Shown here: piece by piece, positions 23,912 to 33,504 of the stretch | Numbering within the stretch: position 1 is the stretch's first letter | Layout of the letters: every line of letters begins with the position of its first letter | From: JBCCGR01 sp039029195 | GTDB lineage: Bacteria > Pseudomonadota > Alphaproteobacteria > Rhizobiales > Rhizobiaceae | Reading direction: 5' to 3' | Assembly (NCBI GenBank): GCA_039029195.1 | Contig: JBCCGR010000042.1 | Span: forward strand, 1 to 41,147 | DNA: 41,147 nt | Translations under genes and position numbers: made by a program | Notes under the pieces: model-generated | What the model saw: the letters and a program-made list of their open reading frames with translations, nothing else | The model's database searches: none | Told to the model about the DNA's origin: nothing

Positions 23912-25789
23912 CTAAACCCCCAACCCTTCCAACTGGCTTGCCAGTTCAAACCACTCTTCTTCGGCCTCATCGCGGCGGGCCTGAATTTCGGCTTTCTTCT
24001 TGGTGAGCGAAACAATACGGTCGCTCTGGCCGTTCTTTGCGGCCTGATTGATGCGGTCGTCGATTTCCGCAAGTGCCGCATCAGCGCGCGTCACCATGGT
24101 TTCGAACTGGGCAATCTTCTTGCGCAAAGGTGCCACATCATTGCGGTGCGACACCGCCGCCTTGCGCTTCTCCTTCTGAGAAGTGGATGCCCCCTTTTGC
24201 GCCCCGTCCTGCTTTGCGGGACGATCGCCTCTCAACACCCAGCGCCGATAGTCCGCCATATCGCCATCAAAAGGCGCGACCGAACCATCCGAAACAAGCC
24301 AAAGCCGCTCCGCGCTTGCTTCCACCAGATGCCGATCATGGGAAATGACAATGACCGCTCCGGAAAAATTATACAGCGCCATCATCAGCGCGTCCCGCGC
24401 TTCCATGTCGAGATGGTTGGTGGGTTCATCGAGGATAAGCAGGTGTGCACCGTCAAACGTGGCGAGCCCGATCAACAATCGCGCCTTTTCTCCACCGGAA
24501 AGATCACGCGCTGCGGTGAGCATCTTTTCCGTGCCCAGTCCGAACTGGGCCACCCGCGCCCGCACCTTGGCTTCTGGCGCGTCGGGCATCAGGCGCCGCA
24601 CATGCTCAATGGCGTTGGACTCAGGAATGAGATCATCAAGCTGATGTTGGGCAAACATCGCCACCTTCAGCTTGTCCGCCCGCACAATATTGCCGGTCTC
24701 CTGCTTCAGCCTGTCAGCTAACAGTTTCGCGAAGGTGGATTTTCCGTTGCCGTTCGCGCCCAAAAGCGCGATGCGATCATCGCCATCAATGCGCAAATCC
24801 AGCTTGGAAAGGATCGGCTTTCCTGGTTCGTACCCAACTGTCACCTCATCCAGCAGGATGATGGGTGATGCGGCCTGCTTTTCCGGGCTTGGAATTGTGA
24901 TCGGCGGCGATGGATTTCGGGCAACCGCTGCAATTTGCTCCATCTTTTCAAGCGCTTTGATGCGGCTTTGCGCCTGTCGTGCTTTCGATGCCTTATAGCG
25001 GAAGCGATCAATAAACGCCTCCATATGCTTGCGCTTGGCGTCCTGCTTTTCCTTCATCCGGCCCTGAAGCGCGAGCTTTTCAGCGCGGGTCTTTTCGAAG
25101 AAATCAAAGTCACCCTTATAGGAATGAAGCCTGCCACCATCCAGATGCGCAATGGTCGAGCAGACCCTGTTCAACAGGTCCCGGTCATGGCTGATCAGCA
25201 CAATCGTGTGCGGATAGCGAACGAGGTAATTCTCGAGCCAAAGCGTGCCCTCAAGATCGAGATAGTTTGTCGGTTCATCGAGCAACAGCAGATCTGGCTC
25301 GGCAAACAGAACCGCGGCCAGCGCCACGCGCATGCGCCATCCGCCTGAAAACTCGGAACAGGGGCGCAACTGCGTTGCCGCATCGAAGCCAAGGCCGGAA
25401 AGGATCGCTCCAGCGCGGGCTTCCGCCGAATGCGCATCAATATCGGTCAGTCTGGTGTGAATTTCGGCGATACGATCAGGATCTGTCGCCGTTTCACTTT
25501 CTTCAAGCAGCGCCAGTCGCTCCGGGTCCGCTGCAAGAACCACATCGATCAGGCGCTCCGGGCCACCCGGTGCTTCCTGCGCCACCTGACCCAGCTTCAA
25601 ACCCTTTTTGAGCGAGACATCGCCTGATTCCGGTGAAAGATCACCGGTGATCAGCTTGAACAGCGTGGATTTTCCGCAACCATTACGCCCGACCAGCCCC
25701 AGTTTGGAGCCGTCCGGCACATGAAGCGAAGCGTCTTCGATCAGAAGCCGCCCCTGCATTCGGAAAGTCAGATTGGTGATATCCAGCAT
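23912..25789 (-). CDS. ABC-F family ATPase (YheS/Uup type)
   Basis: 625 residues from ATG 25789 (an in-frame TTG lies at 25807). Two ABC domains sit in one chain without membrane helices, the mark of ABC-F proteins that act on ribosomes. Domain 1 has GRNGCGKST, FSGGWRMRVALA and LLLDEPTNYLD. Domain 2 has GANGNGKST, LSGGEKARLLIG and LILDEPTNHLD. Between them is the charged interdomain linker (FFEKTRAEKLALQGRMKEKQDAKRKHMEAFIDRFRYKASKARQ). A C-terminal coiled coil (residues about 560-625) is present. It lies 40 bp downstream of pepA on the same strand and may be co-transcribed. Confidence 0.94.
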   Translation of the reverse strand: MLDITNLTFRMQGRLLIEDASLHVPDGSKLGLVGRNGCGKSTLFKLITGDLSPESGDVSLKKGLKLGQVAQEAPGGPERLIDVVLAADPERLALLEESETATDPDRIAEIHTRLTDIDAHSAEARAGAILSGLGFDAATQLRPCSEFSGGWRMRVALAAVLFAEPDLLLLDEPTNYLDLEGTLWLENYLVRYPHTIVLISHDRDLLNRVCSTIAHLDGGRLHSYKGDFDFFEKTRAEKLALQGRMKEKQDAKRKHMEAFIDRFRYKASKARQAQSRIKALEKMEQIAAVARNPSPPITIPSPEKQAASPIILLDEVTVGYEPGKPILSKLDLRIDGDDRIALLGANGNGKSTFAKLLADRLKQETGNIVRADKLKVAMFAQHQLDDLIPESNAIEHVRRLMPDAPEAKVRARVAQFGLGTEKMLTAARDLSGGEKARLLIGLATFDGAHLLILDEPTNHLDMEARDALMMALYNFSGAVIVISHDRHLVEASAERLWLVSDGSVAPFDGDMADYRRWVLRGDRPAKQDGAQKGASTSQKEKRKAAVSHRNDVAPLRKKIAQFETMVTRADAALAEIDDRINQAAKNGQSDRIVSLTKKKAEIQARRDEAEEEWFELASQLEGLGV

Positions 25790-25829
25790 GGGGCGGCTTT
25801 TCGCCAATCATGCCCAGATAGGCAAGGAC

Positions 25830-27356
25830 TTACTTCTCGAAATTGTCCTTCACCAACCGATCAAGCAGCCGCACGCCGAAACCGGACGACCAACCTGTGT
25901 TGATTGCGGATTTTGGTGAGCCCATGGCTGTGCCGGCAATATCAAGATGCGCCCACGGCACATCGTCCACGAAACGCTTCAGGAATTGAGCGGCTGTGAC
26001 CGAGCCCGCCATGCGTCCGCCGACATTCTTCATATCAGCCACCTTGGAATCGATGAGCTTGTCATATTCCTTGCCAAGCGGCATGCGCCAGACCAGATCG
26101 CCGGTCACCTCTCCGGCAGCAAATATCTGACCCGCCAATCCATCATCGTTGCAAAACAATCCGGCGCGATGATGCCCCAGCGCCACCATGATGGCACCAG
26201 TCAGGGTGGCCAGATTGATCATGAACTTCGGATTGTACTTTTCCTTGCAGTGCCAAAGGAGATCGCAAAGAACAAGCCGACCCTCGGCGTCGGTGTTGAT
26301 CACCTCAATGGTCTGACCGGACATGGATGTCACCACATCACCCGGTCGCTGCGCCTTGCCATCCGGCATGTTTTCAACCAACCCGATGATGCCAATCACA
26401 TTGGCGCGGGCCTTGCGTGCGGCGAGCGCGTGCATGAGACCGGCAACGGCAGCCGCACCGCCCATGTCACCCTTCATGTCTTCCATGCCGCCAGCCGGTT
26501 TGAGTGAAATGCCACCAGTATCGAAGGTCACGCCTTTACCGATGAAGGCAATCGGCGCTGATTTGGGCTTGCCACCGTTCCATTCCATGATCGCGACACG
26601 GGGTGGATTTTCAGAGCCTTGTGAAACGCCGAGCAGCGCACCCATTTTGAGGCGGCGCAGTTCAGCTTCGCCCAGAAGCTGAACCTTGACACCAAGACGC
26701 TCCAGATCCTTTGCACGATCAGCGAACTCAGCCGGTGTAAGCACATTGGCCGGTTCGTTGACGAGATCACGGGCAAACATCACGCCGTCGCCAACGCCCG
26801 CCGTTTGCGGCCACAGATTTCTGGCCGCCGTCGCTCCCTTTCCAACCAGCGTGTATTTGGTTGATTTATCGTCCTTTTTCTTGCCCTTCTCGTCCTTCGA
26901 TGACTTGTATCGATCAAACCGATAGGCCCCGAGCGTCATGCCAAGCGCCATGCCCACCAGATCTTTGGCCGCCGCATCAGTCTGAGCATTGTCGGACGAT
27001 TTCGGCGCAATTGGAAAGTCTGCCATAACCGAAACACGGGCAGCGGACGACGTCGCTGCACCGATTTTGCCACCGAGCTCCATCCAGTCGCGCTCGCTCA
27101 ATGCGCCTGCATCTTCCACGCCGAACAGCACCACACGATCCAGCGCGGTGCCCTGCGGTGTCCAGATGTCGATGTGCTTCATGCCGGAGCCTTTGAACTC
27201 GGCTGCTTTAATTGCCTTGCTGATGGCACCCTCGGCATCCAGTTCGCTGGCGCTTTGCGAAAGCGCGCCTTTGGCACCGCAGAAGGCAACAATCGTTCCC
27301 TTTTTGGGCAAGCCGGATCGGGAAAAACTGAACGTGAGCAAATCAGACATCTTCAT
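25830..27356 (-). CDS. pepA: Leucyl aminopeptidase (M17 family)
   Basis: 508 residues, typical of the hexameric, two-metal cytosolic aminopeptidase PepA. Catalytic segments are intact: GKGVTFDTGGISLKP, MKGDMGGAAAV, and the family signature NTDAEGRLVL, followed by LATLTGAIMVALGHHRAG. The insertion YKSSKDEKGKKKDDKSTKYT is unusually basic and charged, probably a surface loop. ATG 27350 may be the true start because GGA lies at better spacing there than for 27356. It is divergent from lptF, an arrangement common in alphaproteobacteria. In E. coli PepA (CarP/XerA) also binds DNA; that is not evident here. Confidence 0.96.
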   Translation of the reverse strand: MKMSDLLTFSFSRSGLPKKGTIVAFCGAKGALSQSASELDAEGAISKAIKAAEFKGSGMKHIDIWTPQGTALDRVVLFGVEDAGALSERDWMELGGKIGAATSSAARVSVMADFPIAPKSSDNAQTDAAAKDLVGMALGMTLGAYRFDRYKSSKDEKGKKKDDKSTKYTLVGKGATAARNLWPQTAGVGDGVMFARDLVNEPANVLTPAEFADRAKDLERLGVKVQLLGEAELRRLKMGALLGVSQGSENPPRVAIMEWNGGKPKSAPIAFIGKGVTFDTGGISLKPAGGMEDMKGDMGGAAAVAGLMHALAARKARANVIGIIGLVENMPDGKAQRPGDVVTSMSGQTIEVINTDAEGRLVLCDLLWHCKEKYNPKFMINLATLTGAIMVALGHHRAGLFCNDDGLAGQIFAAGEVTGDLVWRMPLGKEYDKLIDSKVADMKNVGGRMAGSVTAAQFLKRFVDDVPWAHLDIAGTAMGSPKSAINTGWSSGFGVRLLDRLVKDNFEK

Positions 27357-27672
27357 TCCAAAAGTAAAGCGAATCTACAGCGCAGAGTTTTGGCACATTG
27401 CGCGCACAGCGCAAGCGCGAGCGGCGCAATTTGGCGTGTTCACAATATGTTTAAGCGTGTATTAACCACATCTGTTGGTCTTGTTTTAGCCATTTCTGGC
27501 GAATATCGAAGCCTGCAGGAACTGCGATATAAATCAATCGCTTTCCTTGGGGCCGGAACGAATCAACATCTGATATTTCGCAGCGTCAGATGTTCACAAA
27601 GTCGCCGGGATCAGAACACATTCGATCACCACAAGACGCCCGGAATCGGGTGTGGGCGACAAAGGTAATGAA
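27357..27672. other. 316-bp divergent promoter region of pepA and the lptFGD operon
   Basis: No gene is seen. The region must hold the promoters for both directions. The clearest feature is the perfect inverted repeat listed at 27565-27594, about 80 bp before the lptF start. Confidence 0.6.
27565..27594. promoter_or_regulatory. Perfect 9-bp inverted repeat upstream of lptF
   Basis: AACATCTGA (27565-27573) and TCAGATGTT (27586-27594) are separated by 12 nt. The dyad is a candidate operator or leader hairpin for the LPS-export operon. Confidence 0.45.
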
Positions 27673-28878
27673 ATGCCGCTGAAGCTGTTGGAGCGATACA
27701 TTCTAAAGCGGGCGTTCATGTCGCTGCTTGTCGCATCCTGTGCGTTGACCGGTGTCGTATGGGTGATCAAGGCCTTTCAGGAAGTCGACATCATCACCAG
27801 CAAGGGTCAGGGCGTTCTGCTGTACCTTTATATTACACTGCTTGGTGTGCCCACGCTTGCAGGTGCCGTTATCCCGATCAGCCTGCTGATTGCCGTTGTC
27901 CAAACGATCAACACGCTCAACAACGATTCAGAGCTGGTGGTGATCAATGCTTCCGGCGCGTCTCAGGCCATTGTCCTGAAACCATTTGCCGTACTTGCAA
28001 TCATCACCGCCGCTTTCGTCTATTTTCTGGCGCTGTATGCTGGACCGGCTTCACTGCTGCAACTGCGCAAGCATGTCACGGAGATCAACACTGATCTCGT
28101 CACCGTGGTCTTGCGGGAAGGCAAATTCAACTCCGTGAGCAGCGGGCTGACCTTTCACATCAACTCACGCGCGCCCGGCGGCACGCTCGAAGGCGTGTTC
28201 GTGCTTGATGAGCGCGAAGAAAAGGAGACTTTCACCTATATTGCCAAACAGGGCATTGTGGTGAAGCACAATGACAATTCGTTTCTGATCCTGCGGGATG
28301 GCGAAATCCACCGCATGAAGTCGACAGACAAAAACGCGTCGATCATTCGTTTCACGTCGTACGCCTTCAACCTGACCACCCTTTCCGCCAGCAGCAAGGT
28401 CACCTGGTCAGCGCCGGAAGAGATACCGACGTCGGAACTCATCAATCCCGACATCAGCAATGATTATTACAAGGCAAAACCGGGAACCTACGTTTCAGAG
28501 CTGCACAGCAGGCTGACGGCAGGGCTCTATCCCTTTGTCTTCACCGCAATGGTGCTGGCCTTTGCCGGCCGCGCACGTTCGACCCGTCAGAGCTATGGGC
28601 TTGCCGTGGCAAACGCGGCAATCATCTGCGTCGTACTGCGTGGCGCCAGCTTTGCCGCCGTCAACTCAACCCGCGGTGCACCCGACGGCTGGTGGGTGAT
28701 CTGGCTGATTCCGATGCTCGGCGTCGCTGTGCCAGCGGCGTTTCTGGCCATGAATAAGCAAGTCGCACTTCCAGATTTCGTGCGCGACCGAATTGACGGA
28801 ATGCAGATTGCCATGCGCCGCATGTCTGACAATGCCCGCCTGCGGGCTCGCCAAAAAACGGTGGGGACGCAGACATGA
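27673..28878 (+). CDS. lptF: LPS export permease LptF
   Basis: 401 residues from ATG 27673, preceded by AAAGG at good spacing; GTG 27652 is an alternative. LptF and LptG form the inner-membrane part of the LptB2FG transporter that extracts LPS. The N-terminus MPLKLLERYILKRAFMSLLVASCALTGVVWV is the typical first helix, and a large periplasmic beta-jellyroll (about residues 110-280) with helices on both sides is visible. It overlaps lptG by 4 bp (ATGA). It heads the operon lptF-lptG-lptD-surA-pdxA-rsmA. Confidence 0.94.
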   Translation: MPLKLLERYILKRAFMSLLVASCALTGVVWVIKAFQEVDIITSKGQGVLLYLYITLLGVPTLAGAVIPISLLIAVVQTINTLNNDSELVVINASGASQAIVLKPFAVLAIITAAFVYFLALYAGPASLLQLRKHVTEINTDLVTVVLREGKFNSVSSGLTFHINSRAPGGTLEGVFVLDEREEKETFTYIAKQGIVVKHNDNSFLILRDGEIHRMKSTDKNASIIRFTSYAFNLTTLSASSKVTWSAPEEIPTSELINPDISNDYYKAKPGTYVSELHSRLTAGLYPFVFTAMVLAFAGRARSTRQSYGLAVANAAIICVVLRGASFAAVNSTRGAPDGWWVIWLIPMLGVAVPAAFLAMNKQVALPDFVRDRIDGMQIAMRRMSDNARLRARQKTVGTQT

Positions 28879-29966
28879 TCGGACGCACACTCGGCACCTA
28901 TTTTGCGCTCCAGTTTGCCAAGAATGTTCTGCAGATCTATCTGCTGATCTTCTTTCTCATTCTGGCAGTTGACCTGACCGATCAGGCCCGTCACCTCGGC
29001 AAGGCCTCCGAAGCCACATTTAGCGACATTCTGCTCGTCGCCTTTATGCGGGCACCTCTGTTCTCAGAAAAAGTACTGCCTTTCGCCACCCTGTTCGGTT
29101 CGGCAATTACTCTGATTGTTCTCAACCGGAAGCTTGAACTGGTGGTTGCCCGCGCCGCCGGCGTTTCGGTTTGGCAGTTTCTGCTCCCCGCCTGTCTGAC
29201 AGCCGTTGGTCTCGGGCTCTTTTCCATGATGATTTACAATCCGCTCGCCTTGAGCGCTGCTGACTATGGCAAGAAGCATCAGGCCCGGGTTTACGGAAAC
29301 GATGCCCGCAACCTTGCCAGGCAAACCGAGAACTTTTTTGTACGCGAAGCAACACGGCAGGGTGACACCATCATTCGTGCTCGTGTCGCTCAGCCCGCCA
29401 CACTCACATTCACCGGTGTGACCCTGTACAGGTTTGACACCGAAGGCGGAGTGCGCGAGCGCATTGATGCTGAAACGGCCACCTTCGACGATCAGGCCTG
29501 GCAGCTATCCAATGTCACCATTCAAAAGGCTGGTGGTGCGGTTCAGCGCGAAACCGAATTTATGGTTAATTCGACCTTAACCAAACAGGAGTTGCAAAAG
29601 CAGGCCACGCGCTACGATGAAGTGCCGTTCTGGTCCCTGCGAAAGCGTGCTGCGGAGGCCTCCAATGACGGCCTCAACGCCTTGAATTTTCAGACACAAT
29701 TTCAATCGCTATTGGCTCGTCCAGCCTATTTCATTGCCATGGTGCTGATCGCCGCAACCGTATCGCTAAGATTTGTTCGATTTGGGCAGAACGGCAAAGT
29801 AATTTTATTTGGAATCATTGCGGGGTTCGTGCTTTATGTGGCCTCGGAGTTGGTGGCGTCGTTTGGGAGAAATGGGGTTGTTCCGCCTTTCGTTGCGGTG
29901 TGGTCTCCTGCCAGTGTTGCAGCCCTCCTCGGGTTGAGCGTCCTTTTGTATCAAGAGGACGGTTGA
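28875..29966 (+). CDS. lptG: LPS export permease LptG
   Basis: 363 residues, the partner of LptF. It begins MIGRTLGTYFALQFAKNVLQIYLLIFFLILAVDL, the usual first helix. RKLELVVARAAGVSVWQFLLPA matches the coupling-helix region that contacts the ATPase LptB. A periplasmic jellyroll lies in the middle and three further helices at the end (VILFGIIAGFVLYVASELVASFG). The start overlaps lptF and the gene ends 6 bp before lptD, so the three LPS-export genes are tightly coupled. LptB is not encoded in the window. Confidence 0.94.
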   Translation: MIGRTLGTYFALQFAKNVLQIYLLIFFLILAVDLTDQARHLGKASEATFSDILLVAFMRAPLFSEKVLPFATLFGSAITLIVLNRKLELVVARAAGVSVWQFLLPACLTAVGLGLFSMMIYNPLALSAADYGKKHQARVYGNDARNLARQTENFFVREATRQGDTIIRARVAQPATLTFTGVTLYRFDTEGGVRERIDAETATFDDQAWQLSNVTIQKAGGAVQRETEFMVNSTLTKQELQKQATRYDEVPFWSLRKRAAEASNDGLNALNFQTQFQSLLARPAYFIAMVLIAATVSLRFVRFGQNGKVILFGIIAGFVLYVASELVASFGRNGVVPPFVAVWSPASVAALLGLSVLLYQEDG

Positions 29967-29972
29967 ACAGGT

Positions 29973-32342
29973 ATGTCACGAGTTTTGATGATTTCACGAC
30001 TTTATCCAGGCACCGCGCGCCAATCGCTGATGTCCGCAGCATGCGCAATCGCGTTGTTTGCCGGGAGCGAAATGGTCGTGACAACCATGTCGTTCGCTCA
30101 GGCAACAGGCAGCAACGCACTGGTTCGCCCGCGCAATCCCGATGCGCAGATGCTGCTGCAATCCGACGAAGTTGTTTATGACAATGATGCCCAGACGGTC
30201 ACCGCTGTCGGTAATGTGCAGATTGACTATGACGGGACCAGGCTGGTTGCCGACCGGGTGATCTACAATCAGGGCACCGGACGGGTGAAGGCAATCGGCA
30301 ATGTCGAGGTGATCGAACCGGACGGAAACCGGATTTATACCGACACAATCGATGTGACCGATGATTTCGGTCAGGGCTTCATTCAGTCTCTGCGGGTTGA
30401 AACCACCGACAATACCCGGTTCGCCGCTGAAAGCGGGGAACGGCTGCAAGGGGGCGACACGGTGTTGCATCAAGGTGTCTACACCGCCTGTGAACCGTGT
30501 AAGAAAGATCCCAAAAAGCCGCCGCTTTGGCAGGTGAAGGCCACAAAAATCACCGTTGATGGCAAAACCCGTTCAGTGACCTACCGGAATGCCCGGCTTG
30601 AGTTTTTCGGACTTCCGATCGCCTATTTCCCATGGTTCAAGCATGCTGATCCAACCATAAAGCGCAAATCCGGGTTTCTGCTTCCCGGATTCGATTTTTC
30701 TAGCGAACGCGGATTTGGTCTGACAGTTCCCTATTTCCTGGTCACAGGCGACACGCACGACCTGACGGTTTCAGGAACATACTACACCCGCCAAGGTTTT
30801 CTGGGAGAGGCCGAATGGCGTCAGCAGTTTGACAACGGCAAATACAATTTGCGGGTCGCCGGTATAAGCCAGATGGATCCCGGAGCCTTTTCAATTGCGC
30901 CTGATACAAACGTCGAGGAGCGCGGGTTTATCGCCTCAAAAGGCGAGTTTCAGGTCAACCCCTATTGGTCGTTCGGCTGGGATGTGATGGCGCAAACCGA
31001 CCTCACTTTCGCGCGAACCTATGAACTTAAAGACCGTTCGGATCAGTTTGAAACCTCGGAAGTCTATTTGCGCGGAATTAAGGGCCGTTCGTATTTCGAC
31101 CTGAGCGCCTACCATTTTACGGTTCAAAGTGGACCGACCTCAGTACTGCAGGATCGGCAGGCGCTGGTTCATCCGGTTCTCGACTACAATTTTGTAAAAG
31201 CCAGACCGGTGCTGGGGGGACAGTTCTCGTTCGATGTAAACGCCACCTCTTTAACGCGCACCCAAATCGACACCGTCACCCCGACCGGATCAACAACCCG
31301 GTTCAACGGCATTGATGGCAATGTGAATCGCGTCAGCATCGATGCCGAATGGAAGCGCACGTTCAACAACTCGCTCGGAATGATGCTCACACCTATTGTG
31401 GCAGTGCGCGGCGATGGCTTCTATGTTCAGTCCAATAGCGGCTCAAATCCAGCAGGTCTCGATACCGGCGGTTCCTTTCGGGGAATGGCGACGCTCGGCC
31501 TAGAATATCGCTGGCCTCTGCTTTTCAAGGCCGGCAACACCCAGCACATTGTTGAACCCATCGCGCAGGTGTTTGCCCGCCCTGGTGTGATCGGGTCTGG
31601 TATTCGTCCAAACGAAGACGCGCAAAGCCTCGTTTTTGACACCACCAACCTGTTTGAGCGAGACAAATTCTCGGGGTTCGACCGGATCGAAGGTGGCACC
31701 CGTGCCAATGTGGGCATTCGTTATTCCGGAATTCTGAACAGAGACTGGAATATCGACGCCATGGCAGGTCAATCCTACCATCTTGCCGGATCGAATCCCT
31801 ATGGCAGCACCAGCGATCTTGTGAATGTCGGGCTGGACTCTGGCCTTGAAACAACGATTTCAGATTTCGTGGGTTCGTTCGGCTTTGCCTACCGGGATCG
31901 GTTCAGGGCAGAAACCCGCGCCAGAATAGACGAGCGGAATTTCTCGCTGCAACGATGGGAAGCCACAGGCTACGCCACATCAAAATATCTGGATCTTTCA
32001 GGCGGATACACGTTCATCGGCGCGCAGCCCAATTCCGGGTTCAATTTCGACCGGGAACAGGCGCACGGCTATGCACGCTTGAAGTTCGGCGACAATTGGA
32101 GTGTTACCGGAAGCCTGACATACGACATTGTCAACAACACATCGATCAGCGAATCCCTTGGCATCAACTACCATGATGAGTGTTTCACCTATTCGCTGAA
32201 TTTTACGAACTCGCGTGATCGGTTTACCAACAACAATGTCGGCCAGACGATCTATCTGAAGATCGGATTGCGTACCATCGGCGATATTCAGACCAGTCAG
32301 GGCGTCGGAAGCACCGCTTCTCCGCTATTTTCCAGCGAATGA
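29973..32342 (+). CDS. lptD: LPS-assembly outer-membrane protein LptD
   Basis: 789 residues. After a signal peptide (cleavage near MSFAQA/TGS) comes the OstA-like N-terminal domain with repeated beta strands: DEVVYDNDAQTVTAVGNVQIDYDGTRLVADRVIYNQGTGRVKAIGNVEV. The large beta-barrel of about 26 strands fills the rest (e.g. SGFLLPGFDFSSERGFGLTVPYFLV). A CxxC (YTACEPCKKD) lies after the N-terminal domain and a further Cys in the last part (NYHDECFTYSLNF), fitting the inter-domain disulphides LptD needs. It acts with LptE to place LPS in the outer leaflet. Confidence 0.95.
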   Translation: MSRVLMISRLYPGTARQSLMSAACAIALFAGSEMVVTTMSFAQATGSNALVRPRNPDAQMLLQSDEVVYDNDAQTVTAVGNVQIDYDGTRLVADRVIYNQGTGRVKAIGNVEVIEPDGNRIYTDTIDVTDDFGQGFIQSLRVETTDNTRFAAESGERLQGGDTVLHQGVYTACEPCKKDPKKPPLWQVKATKITVDGKTRSVTYRNARLEFFGLPIAYFPWFKHADPTIKRKSGFLLPGFDFSSERGFGLTVPYFLVTGDTHDLTVSGTYYTRQGFLGEAEWRQQFDNGKYNLRVAGISQMDPGAFSIAPDTNVEERGFIASKGEFQVNPYWSFGWDVMAQTDLTFARTYELKDRSDQFETSEVYLRGIKGRSYFDLSAYHFTVQSGPTSVLQDRQALVHPVLDYNFVKARPVLGGQFSFDVNATSLTRTQIDTVTPTGSTTRFNGIDGNVNRVSIDAEWKRTFNNSLGMMLTPIVAVRGDGFYVQSNSGSNPAGLDTGGSFRGMATLGLEYRWPLLFKAGNTQHIVEPIAQVFARPGVIGSGIRPNEDAQSLVFDTTNLFERDKFSGFDRIEGGTRANVGIRYSGILNRDWNIDAMAGQSYHLAGSNPYGSTSDLVNVGLDSGLETTISDFVGSFGFAYRDRFRAETRARIDERNFSLQRWEATGYATSKYLDLSGGYTFIGAQPNSGFNFDREQAHGYARLKFGDNWSVTGSLTYDIVNNTSISESLGINYHDECFTYSLNFTNSRDRFTNNNVGQTIYLKIGLRTIGDIQTSQGVGSTASPLFSSE

Positions 32343-32491
32343 TTGAACTGCCGTGTTCATGTTCTGCGGGAATGGACGCCTCCGGCGCAATTCGGTAAAC
32401 CTGTCGGGAAATGTGTTCCTGCAATAAGGTTTGCCCAGCGCAAGCCATATTTGGCGGCAAGGAACAAAAAAAGACAATCGGGATGTATTCC

Positions 32492-33472
32492 ATGACCTCA
32501 AGTCGAGCCATCTCAATACTACCTCTGTCGGGCAAGGGCGTTCGCTGGCTGGCGAGCCTTTCATTTGCCGTTCTTGCATTTGCCCTGGTCGTCGGCACAG
32601 GTTCGCCGGAAAAGGCAGAAGCGGCCAGCAAGATTCGAGCGCTCGTCAACAATGAACCGGTGACGTCATACGATGTGGCTCGTCGGCGCGCGTTTATGCG
32701 GTTGCGACGCGAGAAGGGTAACCTCCGGACCAAGGCGCTCGAAGAACTCATCGTCGAGACGATGAGGATGCAGGAAGCCAAGCGCATCCGCGCCATCGCG
32801 TCTTCCAAAGAAGTCGATGACGCCTATGCCCGTTTTGCAAAGAGCAACCGTATGTCGGTTCGCCAACTCAACGGTGTGCTCAATCAGGCTGGCGTCACCT
32901 CTCGCGGCTTCAAGCGCTACATAAGGGCCCAGATGAGCTGGCAACGCGCAGTTGCCGCGCGATATCGTGCCGAAAAGGGCGGCAGCGGCTCACAATCGCA
33001 AAGTTTCACTGCAAGCCTGCAAGCCACCGGCAAAAATGCCACCGAGACCAAGGAATACAGCCTGCAGCAGGTTATCTTTGTGGTCCCGAAATCAAAACGC
33101 CGCTCCCAACTGGCTTCGCGCAGGCGGGAAGCCAACAATTTCCGCAAGCGTTTTGTGGGATGCGACAAGACAATGGAGTTTGCCAAGGGGCTGCGTGATG
33201 TGACTGTCCGCAGCCTTGGTCGCGTATTGAATCCGCAACTGCCACCGCTCTGGAAGAAGGATATCGAAAACGCCAGAGAAGGGGGAACAACCCGGTCCAA
33301 AGATACCGATCGCGGTGTTGAATTCATCGCAGTGTGTCGGGTTCGATCAGTGAAGGATGCCCAGGCTGGCCAGTTCAACTTCCAGCAAGATACTGGTGTG
33401 AAAGAACTCCAGGAGATCGACAAAAAATACACCGCTGAGATCCGCAAGCGCGCCGTCGTGGTTCGTCGTTAG
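32492..33472 (+). CDS. surA: SurA-like periplasmic chaperone (degenerate parvulin domain)
   Basis: 326 residues from ATG 32492, preferred because GGGAT lies 7 nt upstream; ATG 32483 and 32411 are in frame. A signal peptide (ending KAEAA/SKI) is followed by the SurA N-terminal domain IRALVNNEPVTSYDVARRRAFMRLRREKG...ALEELIVETMRMQEAKR. The PPIase part (EYSLQQVIFVVPKSKRRSQLASRRREANNF...) is recognisable only in outline and probably lacks isomerase activity. Two Cys (VGCDKT and AVCRVR) could form a disulphide. Position between lptD and pdxA is the classical place of surA, where it helps fold outer-membrane proteins such as LptD. Confidence 0.85.
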   Translation: MTSSRAISILPLSGKGVRWLASLSFAVLAFALVVGTGSPEKAEAASKIRALVNNEPVTSYDVARRRAFMRLRREKGNLRTKALEELIVETMRMQEAKRIRAIASSKEVDDAYARFAKSNRMSVRQLNGVLNQAGVTSRGFKRYIRAQMSWQRAVAARYRAEKGGSGSQSQSFTASLQATGKNATETKEYSLQQVIFVVPKSKRRSQLASRRREANNFRKRFVGCDKTMEFAKGLRDVTVRSLGRVLNPQLPPLWKKDIENAREGGTTRSKDTDRGVEFIAVCRVRSVKDAQAGQFNFQQDTGVKELQEIDKKYTAEIRKRAVVVRR

Positions 33473-33504
33473 CGGCATCGCAGAATCCGAATTATCCGGC
33501 GTTC

